Part shown: positions 14,548 to 25,571 of the stretch, piece by piece
Position numbering within the stretch: the first letter of the stretch is position 1
How the letters are laid out: every line of letters begins with the position of its first letter
DNA from: Buchnera aphidicola (Brachycaudus tragopogonis)
GTDB lineage: Bacteria; Pseudomonadota; Gammaproteobacteria; Enterobacterales; Enterobacteriaceae
Assembly (NCBI RefSeq): GCF_964059175.1
Contig: NZ_OZ060418.1
Coordinates: 1 to 64,000 of the forward strand
Direction: 5' to 3'
Length of the DNA stretch: 64,000 bases
The notes under the pieces: generated by a model
Told to the model about the DNA's origin: nothing
The model's database searches: none
Seen by the model: only the letters and a program-made list of their open reading frames with translations
Translations under genes and position numbers: made by a program

Positions 14548-14895
14548 ATGATGTTGAATTATTTTTTTAAAAAAAAATCACGATTATCAAATTCTATAAA
14601 TTTTCAATATGTTTTTAGTAATCCTTGTACAAAAAATACCTTAGAAATAAGTATCTTAGGACGTTTTAATTTATTAAAATATCCTAGATTAGGTTTAAGC
14701 ATACCTCGTAAAAATATTAAGAATTCTCATAATCGAAATTTAATTAAAAGATTAGTTCGAGAAACTTTTCGTTTATTACAGCATAAATTAATTTTTATGG
14801 ATTTTATTGTTATAGCAAAAAAAAATATTCTTAATCTAAGTAATAAAAATATAATAAATATTTTAAAAAGTTTGTGGGCGCATTATTATAGATAA
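14548..14895 (+). CDS. rnpA: Ribonuclease P protein component
   Basis: Basic protein cofactor of RNase P, which matures tRNA 5' ends. It has 115 residues (E. coli 119). The RNR motif region reads HNRNLIKRLVRETFR, with LGLSIPRKN upstream, as in the family. The N-terminus begins MMLNYFFKKKSRLSN; either Met could initiate. The small yidD gene that follows rnpA in E. coli is not found in the 183 bases before yidC. Confidence 0.95.
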   Translation: MMLNYFFKKKSRLSNSINFQYVFSNPCTKNTLEISILGRFNLLKYPRLGLSIPRKNIKNSHNRNLIKRLVRETFRLLQHKLIFMDFIVIAKKNILNLSNKNIINILKSLWAHYYR

Positions 14896-15078
14896 TTTTA
14901 TCTTTGCATTAGTTGAAAAAACTATCTTGTAGTGCATGTTATTAAATTAATGTTTTTATAATACATTATTTTAGTTTGATATAATTTTAACGATTTATTT
15001 TTTATTAAAGTAATTTTTTTTAGTAGAGAGATATAATTGTTTACCGTAAAATATTAAAGATAATAGTGAATATTAATT

Positions 15079-16668
15079 ATGGAAGTACAACGCAATTTTT
15101 TTATTTTAGCTTTTTTATTTGTTTCTTTTTTACTTTGGCAAGCATGGCAAAATCAATCATTTTTATATGATAAAAAAAATGAAAAAATAGAACCAACTTT
15201 TCATTTTATTGATAAAAAAAAACATAAAAGCCAAATTGTTATTAAAAATAATGTGGTTAGTTTATTAGTAAATATGTATGGAGGAGATATAGAAGAAGCT
15301 AATTTACTTATATATAAGGAAAAATTACATTCATCTAAACCTTTTAAATTACTTGAAACTACATCTGATTTTGTTTATCAAGCGCAAAGTGGATTAATTG
15401 GAAAAGACGGTCCAGATAGTTCAACGCATAATAGTAGACCGCTATATCTTTCTGATAAAAATTTTTTTGAATTAGATGAAAATGAAGAAGAATTACGTGT
15501 GCCAATAACATGGAACAATGAAAATGGTGTAATTTACACTAAAACTTTCATTCTTAAACCCAATAGATACGATGTTGAAGTAGAATATAATATTGACAAT
15601 TCGAGTAAAAACACGTTGTATATGAATATGTTTGGTCAAATTAAACAAACGATCAAATTGCCTAAAAAACGTGATATTTATAGTGGAAATTTTGCTCTTC
15701 AAACTTTTCGTGGTGCAGCTTATTCTAGTATTGATAATAAATATGAAAAATATAAATTTGATACTATTGCTAATAATAAAAATTTACATATTGTAACGCA
15801 GAATGGATGGGTGGCAATGTTACAACAGTATTTTGCTGTTGCATGGATTCCTAATAATATAGGTCAAAATACGATATATACTTCTAGTCCAGATAATGGT
15901 GTTGCAGCAATTGGTTATACATCTCCTTCTATCACTGTTGCTCCGCATTCAAAATCTCTTATAAAATCAAAGTTATGGATTGGTCCTGAAATACAAAAAG
16001 AAATGAAATTAGTAGCACCAAATTTAGATTTAACAGTAGATTATGGTTGGTTATGGTTTCTATCTCAACCGTTATTTCAATTGTTAACTATTTTGTATAA
16101 TATTGTAGGAAATTGGGGTTTTTCTATTATTCTCATTACTTTTATTATGAAAATAATAATATATCCTTTGACAAAATCGCAGTATATTTCTATGGCAAAA
16201 ATGCGTGCATTACAGCCAAAAATAAAAGAAATAAAAGAATCTTTTGCAGATAATAAACAACGTATTAGTCAAGAGATGATTATGTTATATAAAAAAGAAA
16301 AAATTAACCCATTAAGTAGTTTTTTGTCTATTTTTATTCAAATGCCAGTTTTTTTATCTCTTTATTATATGCTTATAGGTTCTGTTGAATTACGCCATTC
16401 TCCTTTTTTATTATGGATTCATGATTTGTCTAGTCAAGATCCATTTTATGTATTACCCATAATAATGGGTTTAACAATGTTTTTTATTCAAAAGACGTCT
16501 TCTAATAATATTTCTGATCCTTTTCAAAAAAAGATTATGAATTTTATGCCCATTATTTTTACAGTCTTTTTTTTATGGTTTCCTTCAGGATTAGTTTTAT
16601 ATTACATAATTAGTAATTTAGTTACTATTATACAACAAAAGTTTATTTTTTCTAATTTAAAAAACTAA
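15079..16668 (+). CDS. yidC: Membrane protein insertase YidC
   Basis: Inserts and folds inner-membrane proteins, with or without SecYEG; in E. coli it inserts Fo subunit c. It has 529 residues (E. coli 548). The N-terminal anchor (about 5-22, LAFLFVSFLLWQAW) is followed by the large periplasmic domain (about 55-330) and the C-terminal transmembrane core with WGFSIILITFIMK and PVFLSLYYML. The start MEVQRNFFILAFLFVSF aligns with E. coli. No strong ribosome site is visible. A weak bulged hairpin follows the stop at 16673-16692. Confidence 0.96.
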   Translation: MEVQRNFFILAFLFVSFLLWQAWQNQSFLYDKKNEKIEPTFHFIDKKKHKSQIVIKNNVVSLLVNMYGGDIEEANLLIYKEKLHSSKPFKLLETTSDFVYQAQSGLIGKDGPDSSTHNSRPLYLSDKNFFELDENEEELRVPITWNNENGVIYTKTFILKPNRYDVEVEYNIDNSSKNTLYMNMFGQIKQTIKLPKKRDIYSGNFALQTFRGAAYSSIDNKYEKYKFDTIANNKNLHIVTQNGWVAMLQQYFAVAWIPNNIGQNTIYTSSPDNGVAAIGYTSPSITVAPHSKSLIKSKLWIGPEIQKEMKLVAPNLDLTVDYGWLWFLSQPLFQLLTILYNIVGNWGFSIILITFIMKIIIYPLTKSQYISMAKMRALQPKIKEIKESFADNKQRISQEMIMLYKKEKINPLSSFLSIFIQMPVFLSLYYMLIGSVELRHSPFLLWIHDLSSQDPFYVLPIIMGLTMFFIQKTSSNNISDPFQKKIMNFMPIIFTVFFLWFPSGLVLYYIISNLVTIIQQKFIFSNLKN

Positions 16669-16753
16669 TTATCTAAAAGATTTTATCTTTAGGATTATAA
16701 AAAAATCATCAATCCTTAAATTTTAAATATTTATTATGTAAGAAAAAAATTTT

Positions 16754-18115
16754 ATGATTCTTAATGAGACTATTATTGCGCAAGTGACTTCTCCGGGAAA
16801 AAGTGCTGTCGGAATATTAAGAATATCTGGTTCTCAAGCAAAAATGGTAGCTTTCGAGATTTTAGGTAAGATTCCTCTAGCAAGGTTTGCCACTTATTCA
16901 AAATTTTTAGATCACGATGCTACAGTTTTAGATCAAGGTATATCTTTATGGTTTCCTGGTCCTTTTTCATTTACAGGTGAAGATGTATTGGAATTACAAG
17001 GTCATGGTAGTCCGCTAATTATGGATTTACTGATTAAAAGAATTTTATCTATCCATAAAGAAGTAAGAATGGCTAAACCAGGAGAATTTTCTGAACGTGC
17101 ATTTTTAAATGGAAAAATGGATTTAATTCAAGCAGAAGCCATAGATGATTTAATTAATGCAGAAACAGAGTTGTCTATGCGTGCATCCTTAAATTCTTTG
17201 CAAGGAGATTTTTCTACTCACATTGGAAAATTGATAGAAGTACTTATTGATTTTCGTACTAATATAGAATTGAGTATTGATTTTTCCGAAGATGTTGAGA
17301 TTGATTTTCAAAATTTAATTTATAAAAAATTTATAGAATTGCATGACAAATTTATCGAAATAAAAAAAACAACTTCACAAGGAAGTTTGTTAAAAGAAGG
17401 GAAAAAAATAGTAATTGTTGGCCCTCCTAATGCTGGAAAATCTAGTTTATTAAACATGTTATCATGTTGTGAAAGAGCTATCGTAACTGATATTCCAGGT
17501 ACTACACGAGATCTTCTTTACGAAAATATTATTATTAATGGTATTTCTTGTCAATTAGTTGATACTGCTGGTTTACGTAATACAGATGATAAAATAGAAC
17601 GTATTGGTATTATTCGTGCTTGGGAAGTAATTAGAAAATCTGATCATGTTCTTTTTGTTATTGATAAAACAATGATTAAATCAGAACAAAAAAAAATATG
17701 TGACGAGTTCGTAAAAAATGTTTCTGATAATAATATTAAAATAACTTTTGTTTTGAACAAAAATGATTTAGTGAAAGATAAATACAGTATTAAAAAAATA
17801 GGAAAGTTTTCATTTATTAACATTTCAGCTCGTACAGGTCAAGGTGTTGATATTTTACTTAAACATATTGTAAATATTTCTATCAATAGTAATAAAGAAG
17901 GAGTTTTTATTGCTCGTAGGCGTCATATTAATCAAATTGATTTGGCATATAACGAGTTTTTAGAAGCTGAAAAAAATTGGAAATTATTTAAAAACGTTGA
18001 ATTATTAGCTGATTCACTGAATATAATGCATAGATTTTTAGGTGAGATTACGGGTCGTTTTACTTCTAATGACTTATTGAAACGTATTTTTTCTAGTTTT
18101 TGTATTGGAAAATAA
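16754..18115 (+). CDS. mnmE: tRNA modification GTPase MnmE (TrmE)
   Basis: GTPase partner of MnmG in wobble-uridine modification. It has 453 residues (E. coli 454). The N-terminal tetrahydrofolate-binding domain (about 1-118) begins [26 protein letters not shown]. The inserted G domain has [14 protein letters not shown] and DIPGTTRD. The protein ends in the essential CIGK, with Cys450 at the fourth position from the end. It sits after yidC as in E. coli. Confidence 0.97.
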   Translation: MILNETIIAQVTSPGKSAVGILRISGSQAKMVAFEILGKIPLARFATYSKFLDHDATVLDQGISLWFPGPFSFTGEDVLELQGHGSPLIMDLLIKRILSIHKEVRMAKPGEFSERAFLNGKMDLIQAEAIDDLINAETELSMRASLNSLQGDFSTHIGKLIEVLIDFRTNIELSIDFSEDVEIDFQNLIYKKFIELHDKFIEIKKTTSQGSLLKEGKKIVIVGPPNAGKSSLLNMLSCCERAIVTDIPGTTRDLLYENIIINGISCQLVDTAGLRNTDDKIERIGIIRAWEVIRKSDHVLFVIDKTMIKSEQKKICDEFVKNVSDNNIKITFVLNKNDLVKDKYSIKKIGKFSFINISARTGQGVDILLKHIVNISINSNKEGVFIARRRHINQIDLAYNEFLEAEKNWKLFKNVELLADSLNIMHRFLGEITGRFTSNDLLKRIFSSFCIGK

Positions 18116-18133
18116 TATTTTTAACTTTGAATT

Positions 18134-18206
18134 TGCCCGGAGGCGGAATTGAACCACCGACACGGGGATTTTCAGTCCCCTGCTCTACCGACTGAGCTAT
18201 CCGGGC
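18134..18206 (-). tRNA. tRNA-Phe (GAA)
   Basis: The reverse complement folds as a 73-nt cloverleaf. The acceptor stem GCCCGGA pairs with TCCGGGC, the D-arm is AGCTCAGTCGGTAGAGC, the anticodon loop CTGAAAA reads GAA, and the T-arm has GGTTCAATTC. The discriminator is A, and CCA is not encoded (AAAT follows). It lies between mnmE and groS and faces mnmE. A promoter with TTGACA stands directly upstream. Confidence 0.97.
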
Positions 18207-18215
18207 TTTTTTTAT

Positions 18216-18245
18216 ATTAAATCATCAAACATGAAGTATTGTCAA
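18216..18245 (-). promoter_or_regulatory. Sigma70-type promoter of tRNA-Phe
   Basis: On the minus strand, TTGACA (18245-18240) is a perfect -35. It is followed after 18 bases by TTTAAT (18221-18216), five of six matches to TATAAT. The expected start site is only a few bases from the mature tRNA 5' end, so the leader would be very short. Confidence 0.55.
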
Positions 18246-18324
18246 TATTTTTTAGTGATTTATAGTTGATTTATAAAAAGATAATAAATTTTATTATAAA
18301 TAAAAAATAAAAAAATAATGTTTA

Positions 18325-18355
18325 CCCTTGAAAGTTTTAATAAAGAACCCTATAT
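18325..18355 (+). promoter_or_regulatory. Sigma32 (heat-shock) promoter of groSL
   Basis: CCCTTGAAA at 18325-18333 and CCCTATAT at 18348-18355, 14 bases apart, match the sigma32 consensus (CTTGAAA, about 13-15 bases, CCCCATNT). It lies 82 bases before groS, and rpoH, the sigma32 gene, is in the window. The GC-rich blocks stand out in very AT-rich surroundings. No CIRCE element is present. Confidence 0.85.
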
Positions 18356-18436
18356 TTAAAAGTAACAGAACATATTAGATTAAAAAATAATTTTTTTAAA
18401 ATAATTAAGCAAGATTATTGACAGGAGTATTATCAT

Positions 18437-18727
18437 ATGAAAATTCGTCCGTTGCATGATCGTGTGCTGGTTAAGCGTCAAGAAGTGGAAGCAAAATCTG
18501 CAGGTGGTATTGTGCTTACAGGTTCTGCTGCAGGAAAATCTACTCGAGGTACAGTAACTGCTGTTGGTAAAGGTCGTGTTTTAGATAATGGAGATATTAA
18601 GCCATTAGACGTTAAAGTTGGTGATACTGTTATTTTTAATGAAGGTTATGGTGCAAAAACAGAAAAAATTGATAACGAAGAGTTGTTAATTTTAACTGAA
18701 AGTGACATTTTAGCAATTGTTGAATAA
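18437..18727 (+). CDS. groS: Co-chaperonin GroES
   Basis: Seven-fold lid of the GroEL folding chamber. It has 96 residues (E. coli 97). [14 protein letters not shown] opens the protein, and the mobile loop [21 protein letters not shown] (about 18-38) that binds GroEL is intact. A strong AGGAG site precedes the ATG. It is followed after 51 bases by groL. Codons look more GC-rich than in neighbouring genes, as for a highly expressed gene under selection. Confidence 0.98.
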   Translation: MKIRPLHDRVLVKRQEVEAKSAGGIVLTGSAAGKSTRGTVTAVGKGRVLDNGDIKPLDVKVGDTVIFNEGYGAKTEKIDNEELLILTESDILAIVE

Positions 18728-18766
18728 TAAACTATATGCTATATATCCATTGAAAAATTTATTTAA

Positions 18767-20425
<1,659 letters not shown>

Positions 20426-20471
20426 TAAATGATTTTTTTATTAGAATTATTTTAAATTAATCTAAAAATAT

Positions 20472-20518
20472 CTTTCCTCAGATTAAATCATTCTGAGGAA
20501 AGTTTTTTATTTTTTTTT
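20472..20518 (+). terminator. Intrinsic terminator of groSL
   Basis: Perfect 11-bp stem CTTTCCTCAGA (20472-20482) / TCTGAGGAAAG (20492-20502) with a 9-base loop, followed by TTTTTTATTTTTTTT (20503-20518 region). This is the clearest rho-independent terminator in the window. Confidence 0.92.
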
Positions 20519-20554
20519 AAGCAATGTTGAATGGTGATTAAAGCTATAATGTTT

Positions 20555-21565
20555 TTAAATAATAAGTAATTTATTGTTTTTAGAACCAGTATCGTAAACT
20601 AATTTTGGGACAAGATATCCTGATATCATTTTCATTAAATTTTCCATAATAGATTTTGCTTTGTTACATGATACCGAAAAATGCATAGCACCAGTAACTT
20701 GATCTAAAAGATGTAAATAATATGGAAGAATGTTATTTTGACATAAAAGATTACTTAATTCTGCTAAAACAGAAGGATCATCATTAATATTTTTTAATAA
20801 AACACTTTGATTAAGTAAAATTACACCAGATTTTTTTAATTTTAATAAACTTTTGCTTAAGTTGCTATTTATTTCCTGTGGATGATTAATATGAGTTACT
20901 ATAATAATCTTCAGAGAAGATTGAGTAAATATTTTACAAAGACCAGATGTTATACGGTTAGGAATAACAACAGGTAATCTAGTATGAATTCTTAGTCTTT
21001 TTATATGATGTATTTGAGATATTGATCTAATTAGCCATGATAATTCGTGATCTTTTGCTATTAATGGATCTCCACCTGAAAGAATGACTTCATTTAAATT
21101 TGTATTTTTTTGTATATATAAAAGTGATTTAATCCAATTTTTTTTTCCACCTTGATTTTGTTCATATGGAAAATATTTTCGAAAACAATATCTACAATGA
21201 ATAGCACAATTTGTTTTAACGAGTAATAGTACTCGATCATGATATTTATGTAATAAACCAGGCAAAACAATATTTTTATTTTCTTGTGTAGGATCATTGA
21301 TATATTTTGAAGAATTTAAAAATTCTTGATTGTTTATAATTACTTGTAATAACAATGGATCTTTTGGATTATTTTTTTGCATTCTTGATATAAAAGAATG
21401 CGGTACACGAAATGGAAAAAGTGTATTTGATTTATATTGATAATATTCAGGATAATTTTCTAAATTTAGTATTTTTAATAATTTTTTAGGTTCAGTAATA
21501 GAGTTAGATAATTCATATAACCATTTATCTTTTTTAATTATATTTTTTGTTGTTATTTGTTTCAT
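20555..21565 (-). CDS. epmB: EF-P lysine 2,3-aminomutase EpmB (YjeK)
   Basis: Radical-SAM enzyme that converts alpha-lysine to beta-lysine for attachment to EF-P by EpmA. It has 336 residues (E. coli 342). The cluster motif CAIHCRYC gives Cys120, Cys124 and Cys127. [10 protein letters not shown] and LPVVIPNRI are further family blocks. The C-terminal [17 protein letters not shown] contains lysines 329 and 332, either of which could hold PLP. It is divergent from its target gene efp with only 25 bases between starts, as in E. coli where the two are also adjacent. EpmA is outside the window. Confidence 0.93.
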   Translation of the reverse strand: MKQITTKNIIKKDKWLYELSNSITEPKKLLKILNLENYPEYYQYKSNTLFPFRVPHSFISRMQKNNPKDPLLLQVIINNQEFLNSSKYINDPTQENKNIVLPGLLHKYHDRVLLLVKTNCAIHCRYCFRKYFPYEQNQGGKKNWIKSLLYIQKNTNLNEVILSGGDPLIAKDHELSWLIRSISQIHHIKRLRIHTRLPVVIPNRITSGLCKIFTQSSLKIIIVTHINHPQEINSNLSKSLLKLKKSGVILLNQSVLLKNINDDPSVLAELSNLLCQNNILPYYLHLLDQVTGAMHFSVSCNKAKSIMENLMKMISGYLVPKLVYDTGSKNNKLLII

Positions 21566-21590
21566 ATATTTTATAGCAAGAGAGGTTTAC

Positions 21591-22160
21591 ATGATAGTAT
21601 ATCACAGCAACAATTTTCGTTCAGGTTGTAAAATTATATTTGAAAATGAACCCTGTTTAATAGAATCTAGTGAGTTTGTAAAACCTGGAAAAGGTCAGGC
21701 TTTTGTTCGTGTAAAATTAAGAAAGTTGTTAACGAAACAGTTAATAGAAAAAACTTTTAAATCTACAGATTCTTTAGAGATAGCTGATATTATAGAATAT
21801 ACATTATCTTATTTATATAATGACGGTTATTTTTGGTATTTTATTAACAATAATACTTTTGAAGAATTATCAGTAGAAAAAAAAATTATTGGTATTCATA
21901 AAAAATGGTTATTAGAACAAGATACATGTGTTGTGACTTTATGGAATAATCAACCAATTTCTATTACACCTAATACTTTTGTAGAAATCAAAGTTATAGA
22001 AACAGAAGCAACTTTAAAAGGTGATACAGTTAATGCTGGAATAACTAAATTAGCTGTTTTAAGCACAGGTGCTGTTGTAAGAGTTCCTCTTTTTGTTCAA
22101 GTTGGATCATTAATTAAAGTTGATACTAGATCTGGTGAATATGTATCTAGAATCAAATAA
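21591..22160 (+). CDS. efp: Translation elongation factor P
   Basis: Relieves ribosome stalling at polyproline. It has 189 residues (E. coli 188). The modified residue is Lys34 in PGKGQAF, exactly at the E. coli position, which fits the presence of epmB next door. Three beta-barrel domains end in [15 protein letters not shown] strong AGAGAGG ribosome site precedes the ATG. The N-terminus ([15 protein letters not shown]) and the first domain are more divergent than the C-terminal half. Confidence 0.97.
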   Translation: MIVYHSNNFRSGCKIIFENEPCLIESSEFVKPGKGQAFVRVKLRKLLTKQLIEKTFKSTDSLEIADIIEYTLSYLYNDGYFWYFINNNTFEELSVEKKIIGIHKKWLLEQDTCVVTLWNNQPISITPNTFVEIKVIETEATLKGDTVNAGITKLAVLSTGAVVRVPLFVQVGSLIKVDTRSGEYVSRIK

Positions 22161-22177
22161 AAAATTTTAGATGTATT

Positions 22178-22918
22178 TTAGTATTCATTACCTTTAACGT
22201 ATTGTCTGTAACTGTCCCATTCAAAAGTTAGCCACAAACTATTACCCAAACGCATTCTATCAATCACTCTTTCACCTAGTAAATTTTTCATACCTTTATG
22301 ATCTAAATTAGATAACATTCCAGTAGAACGTTTAGATGATGATCGTCTATCTACTATTTGATTAATAATAACTTTTTCATAACGTGATTCTGTTTGCATG
22401 CCAATTTCATCAATCATTAATAAATCAACACTACTAAGATTATGTAATAAATTTTCTTCAGTAATATTACTAGTACCGCTAAATGTTCCTTTCATATTCG
22501 ACATCAAATCAGCGACTGTTACAATTAAAATACTTTTTCCGTGTAGGATTAGATAGTTACCTATAGCTGATGCTAAATGATTTTTACCTGTACCTGGTTT
22601 TCCTGAAAAAATAAAACTAGCAATATTTTTATTGAATTCTTCTGCATAGCGTTTTGATGCTTTTAGTACTTTTCTTTGACCATCGTGTTCAATTTTATAA
22701 TTGTCAAATGAGCAATTCATATAAAGTTCTCGAATTCCAGATCTTCCTAATACACGTTGCATTTTCATTGCTTTATTTTCGCGCAATATAGATTCAGAGG
22801 ATAGTCTACCTTGTTCTTGATTCCAATTTAATAGATCTTCATCATTATCAAATTTTGGTTTAATATTATTAGGCATAAGACGCTGTAGTCTTTTAAAAAA
22901 TTCAGTGTGGAATGTCAT
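22178..22918 (-). CDS. dnaC: Helicase loader DnaC
   Basis: AAA+ protein that loads DnaB helicase onto single-stranded DNA. It has 246 residues (E. coli 245). Walker A GKPGTGKNH is at 106-114, with the unusual Asn after Lys that E. coli DnaC also has. Walker B is LLMIDEIG. The start overlaps the dnaT stop by one base (TAATG), so translation is coupled. Retention with dnaT, dnaG and dnaA suggests a nearly complete initiation and restart loading path. Confidence 0.96.
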   Translation of the reverse strand: MTFHTEFFKRLQRLMPNNIKPKFDNDEDLLNWNQEQGRLSSESILRENKAMKMQRVLGRSGIRELYMNCSFDNYKIEHDGQRKVLKASKRYAEEFNKNIASFIFSGKPGTGKNHLASAIGNYLILHGKSILIVTVADLMSNMKGTFSGTSNITEENLLHNLSSVDLLMIDEIGMQTESRYEKVIINQIVDRRSSSKRSTGMLSNLDHKGMKNLLGERVIDRMRLGNSLWLTFEWDSYRQYVKGNEY

Positions 22919-23412
22919 TATTTACCTCTAAATCCACTTGGTATTGTTTTATCAGGTGTTGGAATATAAGTGATATCTCGTTTTTTTTGTGAAAATTGAT
23001 TATAAGATCTAGTTTTTTGCAAACTTCTAGCAAATTTTTGTTGCCATTGTATATGATGGAAAAAACAACCTTCAGCTTTCCAATAAGAAATAAAGGATGC
23101 TAGTTCTGATTCTGATATTTCTTCATGTAATATAATTCCCCACAGTGCGGATTTACGAACAAAATCTTTATCAGGAGTCCATTTGTCATGCATTGAAAAT
23201 TTTTCATATGTATTTTTTTTTATAGAATCTTCATATGATACATTATATTCAATATCAAATATTTTTTGTAAAACACCTGGAGTGACTGCATAAAATACAG
23301 TAGAATCATCTCGTAAAACTTCCACAATTCCATTTTTTGATGCTTCTAGTATTGGAAGAGGATTTTTGCAAAATAAATTAAGTGTTACAGTGTTGGAAAG
23401 TAGAATTTTCAT
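22918..23412 (-). CDS. dnaT: Primosomal protein DnaT
   Basis: Part of the replication-restart primosome, acting between PriA/PriB and DnaB-DnaC. It has 164 residues (E. coli 179). It begins MKILLSNTVTLNLFCKNPLPILE and has the C-terminal basic, aromatic segment (FHHIQWQQKFARSLQ) that in E. coli binds single-stranded DNA. The C-terminus is shorter than in E. coli. The dnaT-dnaC order and overlap support the call. Confidence 0.9.
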   Translation of the reverse strand: MKILLSNTVTLNLFCKNPLPILEASKNGIVEVLRDDSTVFYAVTPGVLQKIFDIEYNVSYEDSIKKNTYEKFSMHDKWTPDKDFVRKSALWGIILHEEISESELASFISYWKAEGCFFHHIQWQQKFARSLQKTRSYNQFSQKKRDITYIPTPDKTIPSGFRGK

Positions 23413-23495
23413 AAATTTTTTACCTTTTTCAATGTATATTAATTATTATATAATATGAGATATTTAAATGTAAATTACTCTAATAATCGTTTACT

Positions 23496-24068
23496 TTATG
23501 TTTTAAAGATGTAGAGATAACATTCTATGTGTTTTGTATTTTTTTTTTTATATAAAATCCAGTTTTTTGGCAAGATTAAATCTTGACTTTTTTCTTTTTC
23601 TATATAAATAAGAGAGTTTTTTTTAACCCATTTTTTGTTTTCTAATAAAATTAAAGTTTTTTGAATTAATCCTTGATAATAAGGTGGATCAATAAAGATT
23701 ATATCATATGGTTTTCCGGTTTTTTTTAACCAATGAAAAGTATTCGTATGTATTAATTCTAAATTATTTATATTCAATTTTTTAATATTTTTTTGAAGAA
23801 TAGAAACTGTTTTTTTTTCTATTTCTAGTAAAGTTAAAAATTCAGCATTGCGGGATATAGCTTCGAATCCTAGTGCTCCACTACCAGCAAAGCAATCGAG
23901 ACATCTTGAGTTTTTAATATATTTTGATAACCATTCAAACAATGTTTCACGTATTCGATTAGTAGTAGGACGTAGGTTTAAAAAATTGCTAAAGGATATT
24001 TTTCTACCTTTTAATTTTCCAGAAATAATATAAATTTTACCTTTTTTTTTAAAAAAATAATTGTTCAT
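23496..24068 (-). CDS. rsmD: 16S rRNA (guanine966-N2)-methyltransferase RsmD
   Basis: SAM-dependent methyltransferase for 16S m2G966. It has 190 residues (E. coli 198). It shows GKLKGRKISF near the start, the SAM motif LDCFAGSGALGFEA and the catalytic IFIDPPY. It is divergent from ftsY with 129 bases between starts, the same arrangement as yhhF/ftsY in E. coli. Confidence 0.94.
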   Translation of the reverse strand: MNNYFFKKKGKIYIISGKLKGRKISFSNFLNLRPTTNRIRETLFEWLSKYIKNSRCLDCFAGSGALGFEAISRNAEFLTLLEIEKKTVSILQKNIKKLNINNLELIHTNTFHWLKKTGKPYDIIFIDPPYYQGLIQKTLILLENKKWVKKNSLIYIEKEKSQDLILPKNWILYKKKNTKHIECYLYIFKT

Positions 24069-24197
24069 TTTATTTAGATTAATTGTGTTAGTGATATAAT
24101 TTATTTTATTATTAATGATAAGTTAAATAAATATTTTATTTTTATAACATTTTTAATAAAAAACAATATTTATTGTACAAAGAATAAGGCAAATAAT

Positions 24198-25388
24198 ATG
24201 AAAAATGAAAAAAAAAACGGTTTTTTTTCTTGGTTAAATTCTAAAATAAGAAAGAATAAGGTATTAGATATAAAAAAGAATAATCAAGAAAAAATAGAAA
24301 ATGATAATACTTTATCTAATGATATAATAGCAAATCAAAAAAAAGAATATCTTGAGAGCAATACAAATATATGTATTTCTGAAAATGTTATAATTCCAAA
24401 AGAAGAAATTATAGAGAAAAAAGATGTAATTGAGAATTTAAGTAGTAATTTAGAGAAAGATCAGCAGAAAAAAATGAATTTTTTTACACGTTTAAAGAAA
24501 AGTTTAAAAAAAACAAAAAATTTTCTTGGTGATGGAATTAATCATATTTTTTTATCAAAAAAAATTGATAACGCGCTTTTTGAAGAATTAGAAGAAAAAA
24601 TGTTACTTGCTGATATTGGAATTAATACTACTAATCGTATTATTAGCAATTTAATTAAAGATGTAAATCGTCAAGATTTAAAAAATTCAGAAAAAGTATA
24701 CTGTGTATTAAAAAAAAATATGTATACTATTTTGCAAAACGTTGAAAAACCTTTAGAAATATCTGATCATATGACTTTTGTTATTTTGGTTGTTGGAGTT
24801 AATGGAACAGGAAAAACAACAACAGTTGCTAAATTAGCACAAAAATATAAATTAGAAGGTAAATCTGTTATATTGGCCGCCGCAGATACATTTAGAGCTG
24901 CAGCAATAGAACAATTACAAACATTGGGTAAATTACACAATATACCAGTAGTCGCACAGCGTACTGGTTCTGATCCTGCAGCAGTCGTGTTTGATGCACT
25001 AAAGTCGGCAAAATCGAAAAAAAAAGATATTTTAATTATTGATACAGCAGGGCGATTACATAATAAATTACACTTAATTGAAGAATTAAAAAAAATAGTT
25101 AGAGTTATAAAAAAAATAGATCCTGCTGCTCCACATGAAAAAATGTTAATTGTTGATGCTTGTAATGGACAAAATACAATACAACAAACAGAAATATTTC
25201 ATCAGGCATTAAATCTTACTGGTATAGTGATTACTAAATTAGATGGAACAGCTAAGGGAGGTGTAGTTTTTTCATTATCTGATCAATTTAATATTCCTAT
25301 TCGCTATATTGGAATTGGTGAAAAAACTCAAGATTTAGGTGTTTTTAATAGCAAAGAGTTTATTCGGGCTATATTTAATGAAATATAA
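24198..25388 (+). CDS. ftsY: Signal recognition particle receptor FtsY
   Basis: GTPase receptor that docks SRP-ribosome complexes at the membrane. It has 396 residues against 497 in E. coli; the missing part is the acidic N-terminal A domain, here replaced by about 95 lysine/asparagine/glutamate-rich residues. The NG domain is complete: G1 GVNGTGKTTT at 200-209, DTAGRLHNK, and TKLDGTAKGG. ftsE and ftsX, which lie between ftsY and rpoH in E. coli, are absent. Confidence 0.96.
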   Translation: MKNEKKNGFFSWLNSKIRKNKVLDIKKNNQEKIENDNTLSNDIIANQKKEYLESNTNICISENVIIPKEEIIEKKDVIENLSSNLEKDQQKKMNFFTRLKKSLKKTKNFLGDGINHIFLSKKIDNALFEELEEKMLLADIGINTTNRIISNLIKDVNRQDLKNSEKVYCVLKKNMYTILQNVEKPLEISDHMTFVILVVGVNGTGKTTTVAKLAQKYKLEGKSVILAAADTFRAAAIEQLQTLGKLHNIPVVAQRTGSDPAAVVFDALKSAKSKKKDILIIDTAGRLHNKLHLIEELKKIVRVIKKIDPAAPHEKMLIVDACNGQNTIQQTEIFHQALNLTGIVITKLDGTAKGGVVFSLSDQFNIPIRYIGIGEKTQDLGVFNSKEFIRAIFNEI

Positions 25389-25571
25389 TGTATTATTTTA
25401 TAATTATTCGATTTTTTATCGTATTTATTAATCTATTTAAAATAAAAAAAATATTTTTTTAATAAAATTAATTCATATAAATCTTTGATTTATACTCTTA
25501 ATTAAAGTATTATAAAAGTATCCCACATATTCATAATTTAGTAAACATAATTCGTTGATGCGGGAATTCAA

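Noticed and set aside
14896..15078. Remnant of yidD between rnpA and yidC
   Set aside because: No frame shows the cysteine-rich YidD signature; nothing recognisable remains.
18246..18436. CIRCE element before groS
   Set aside because: No TTAGCACTC-N9-GAGTGCTAA is present; the sigma32 promoter explains heat control.
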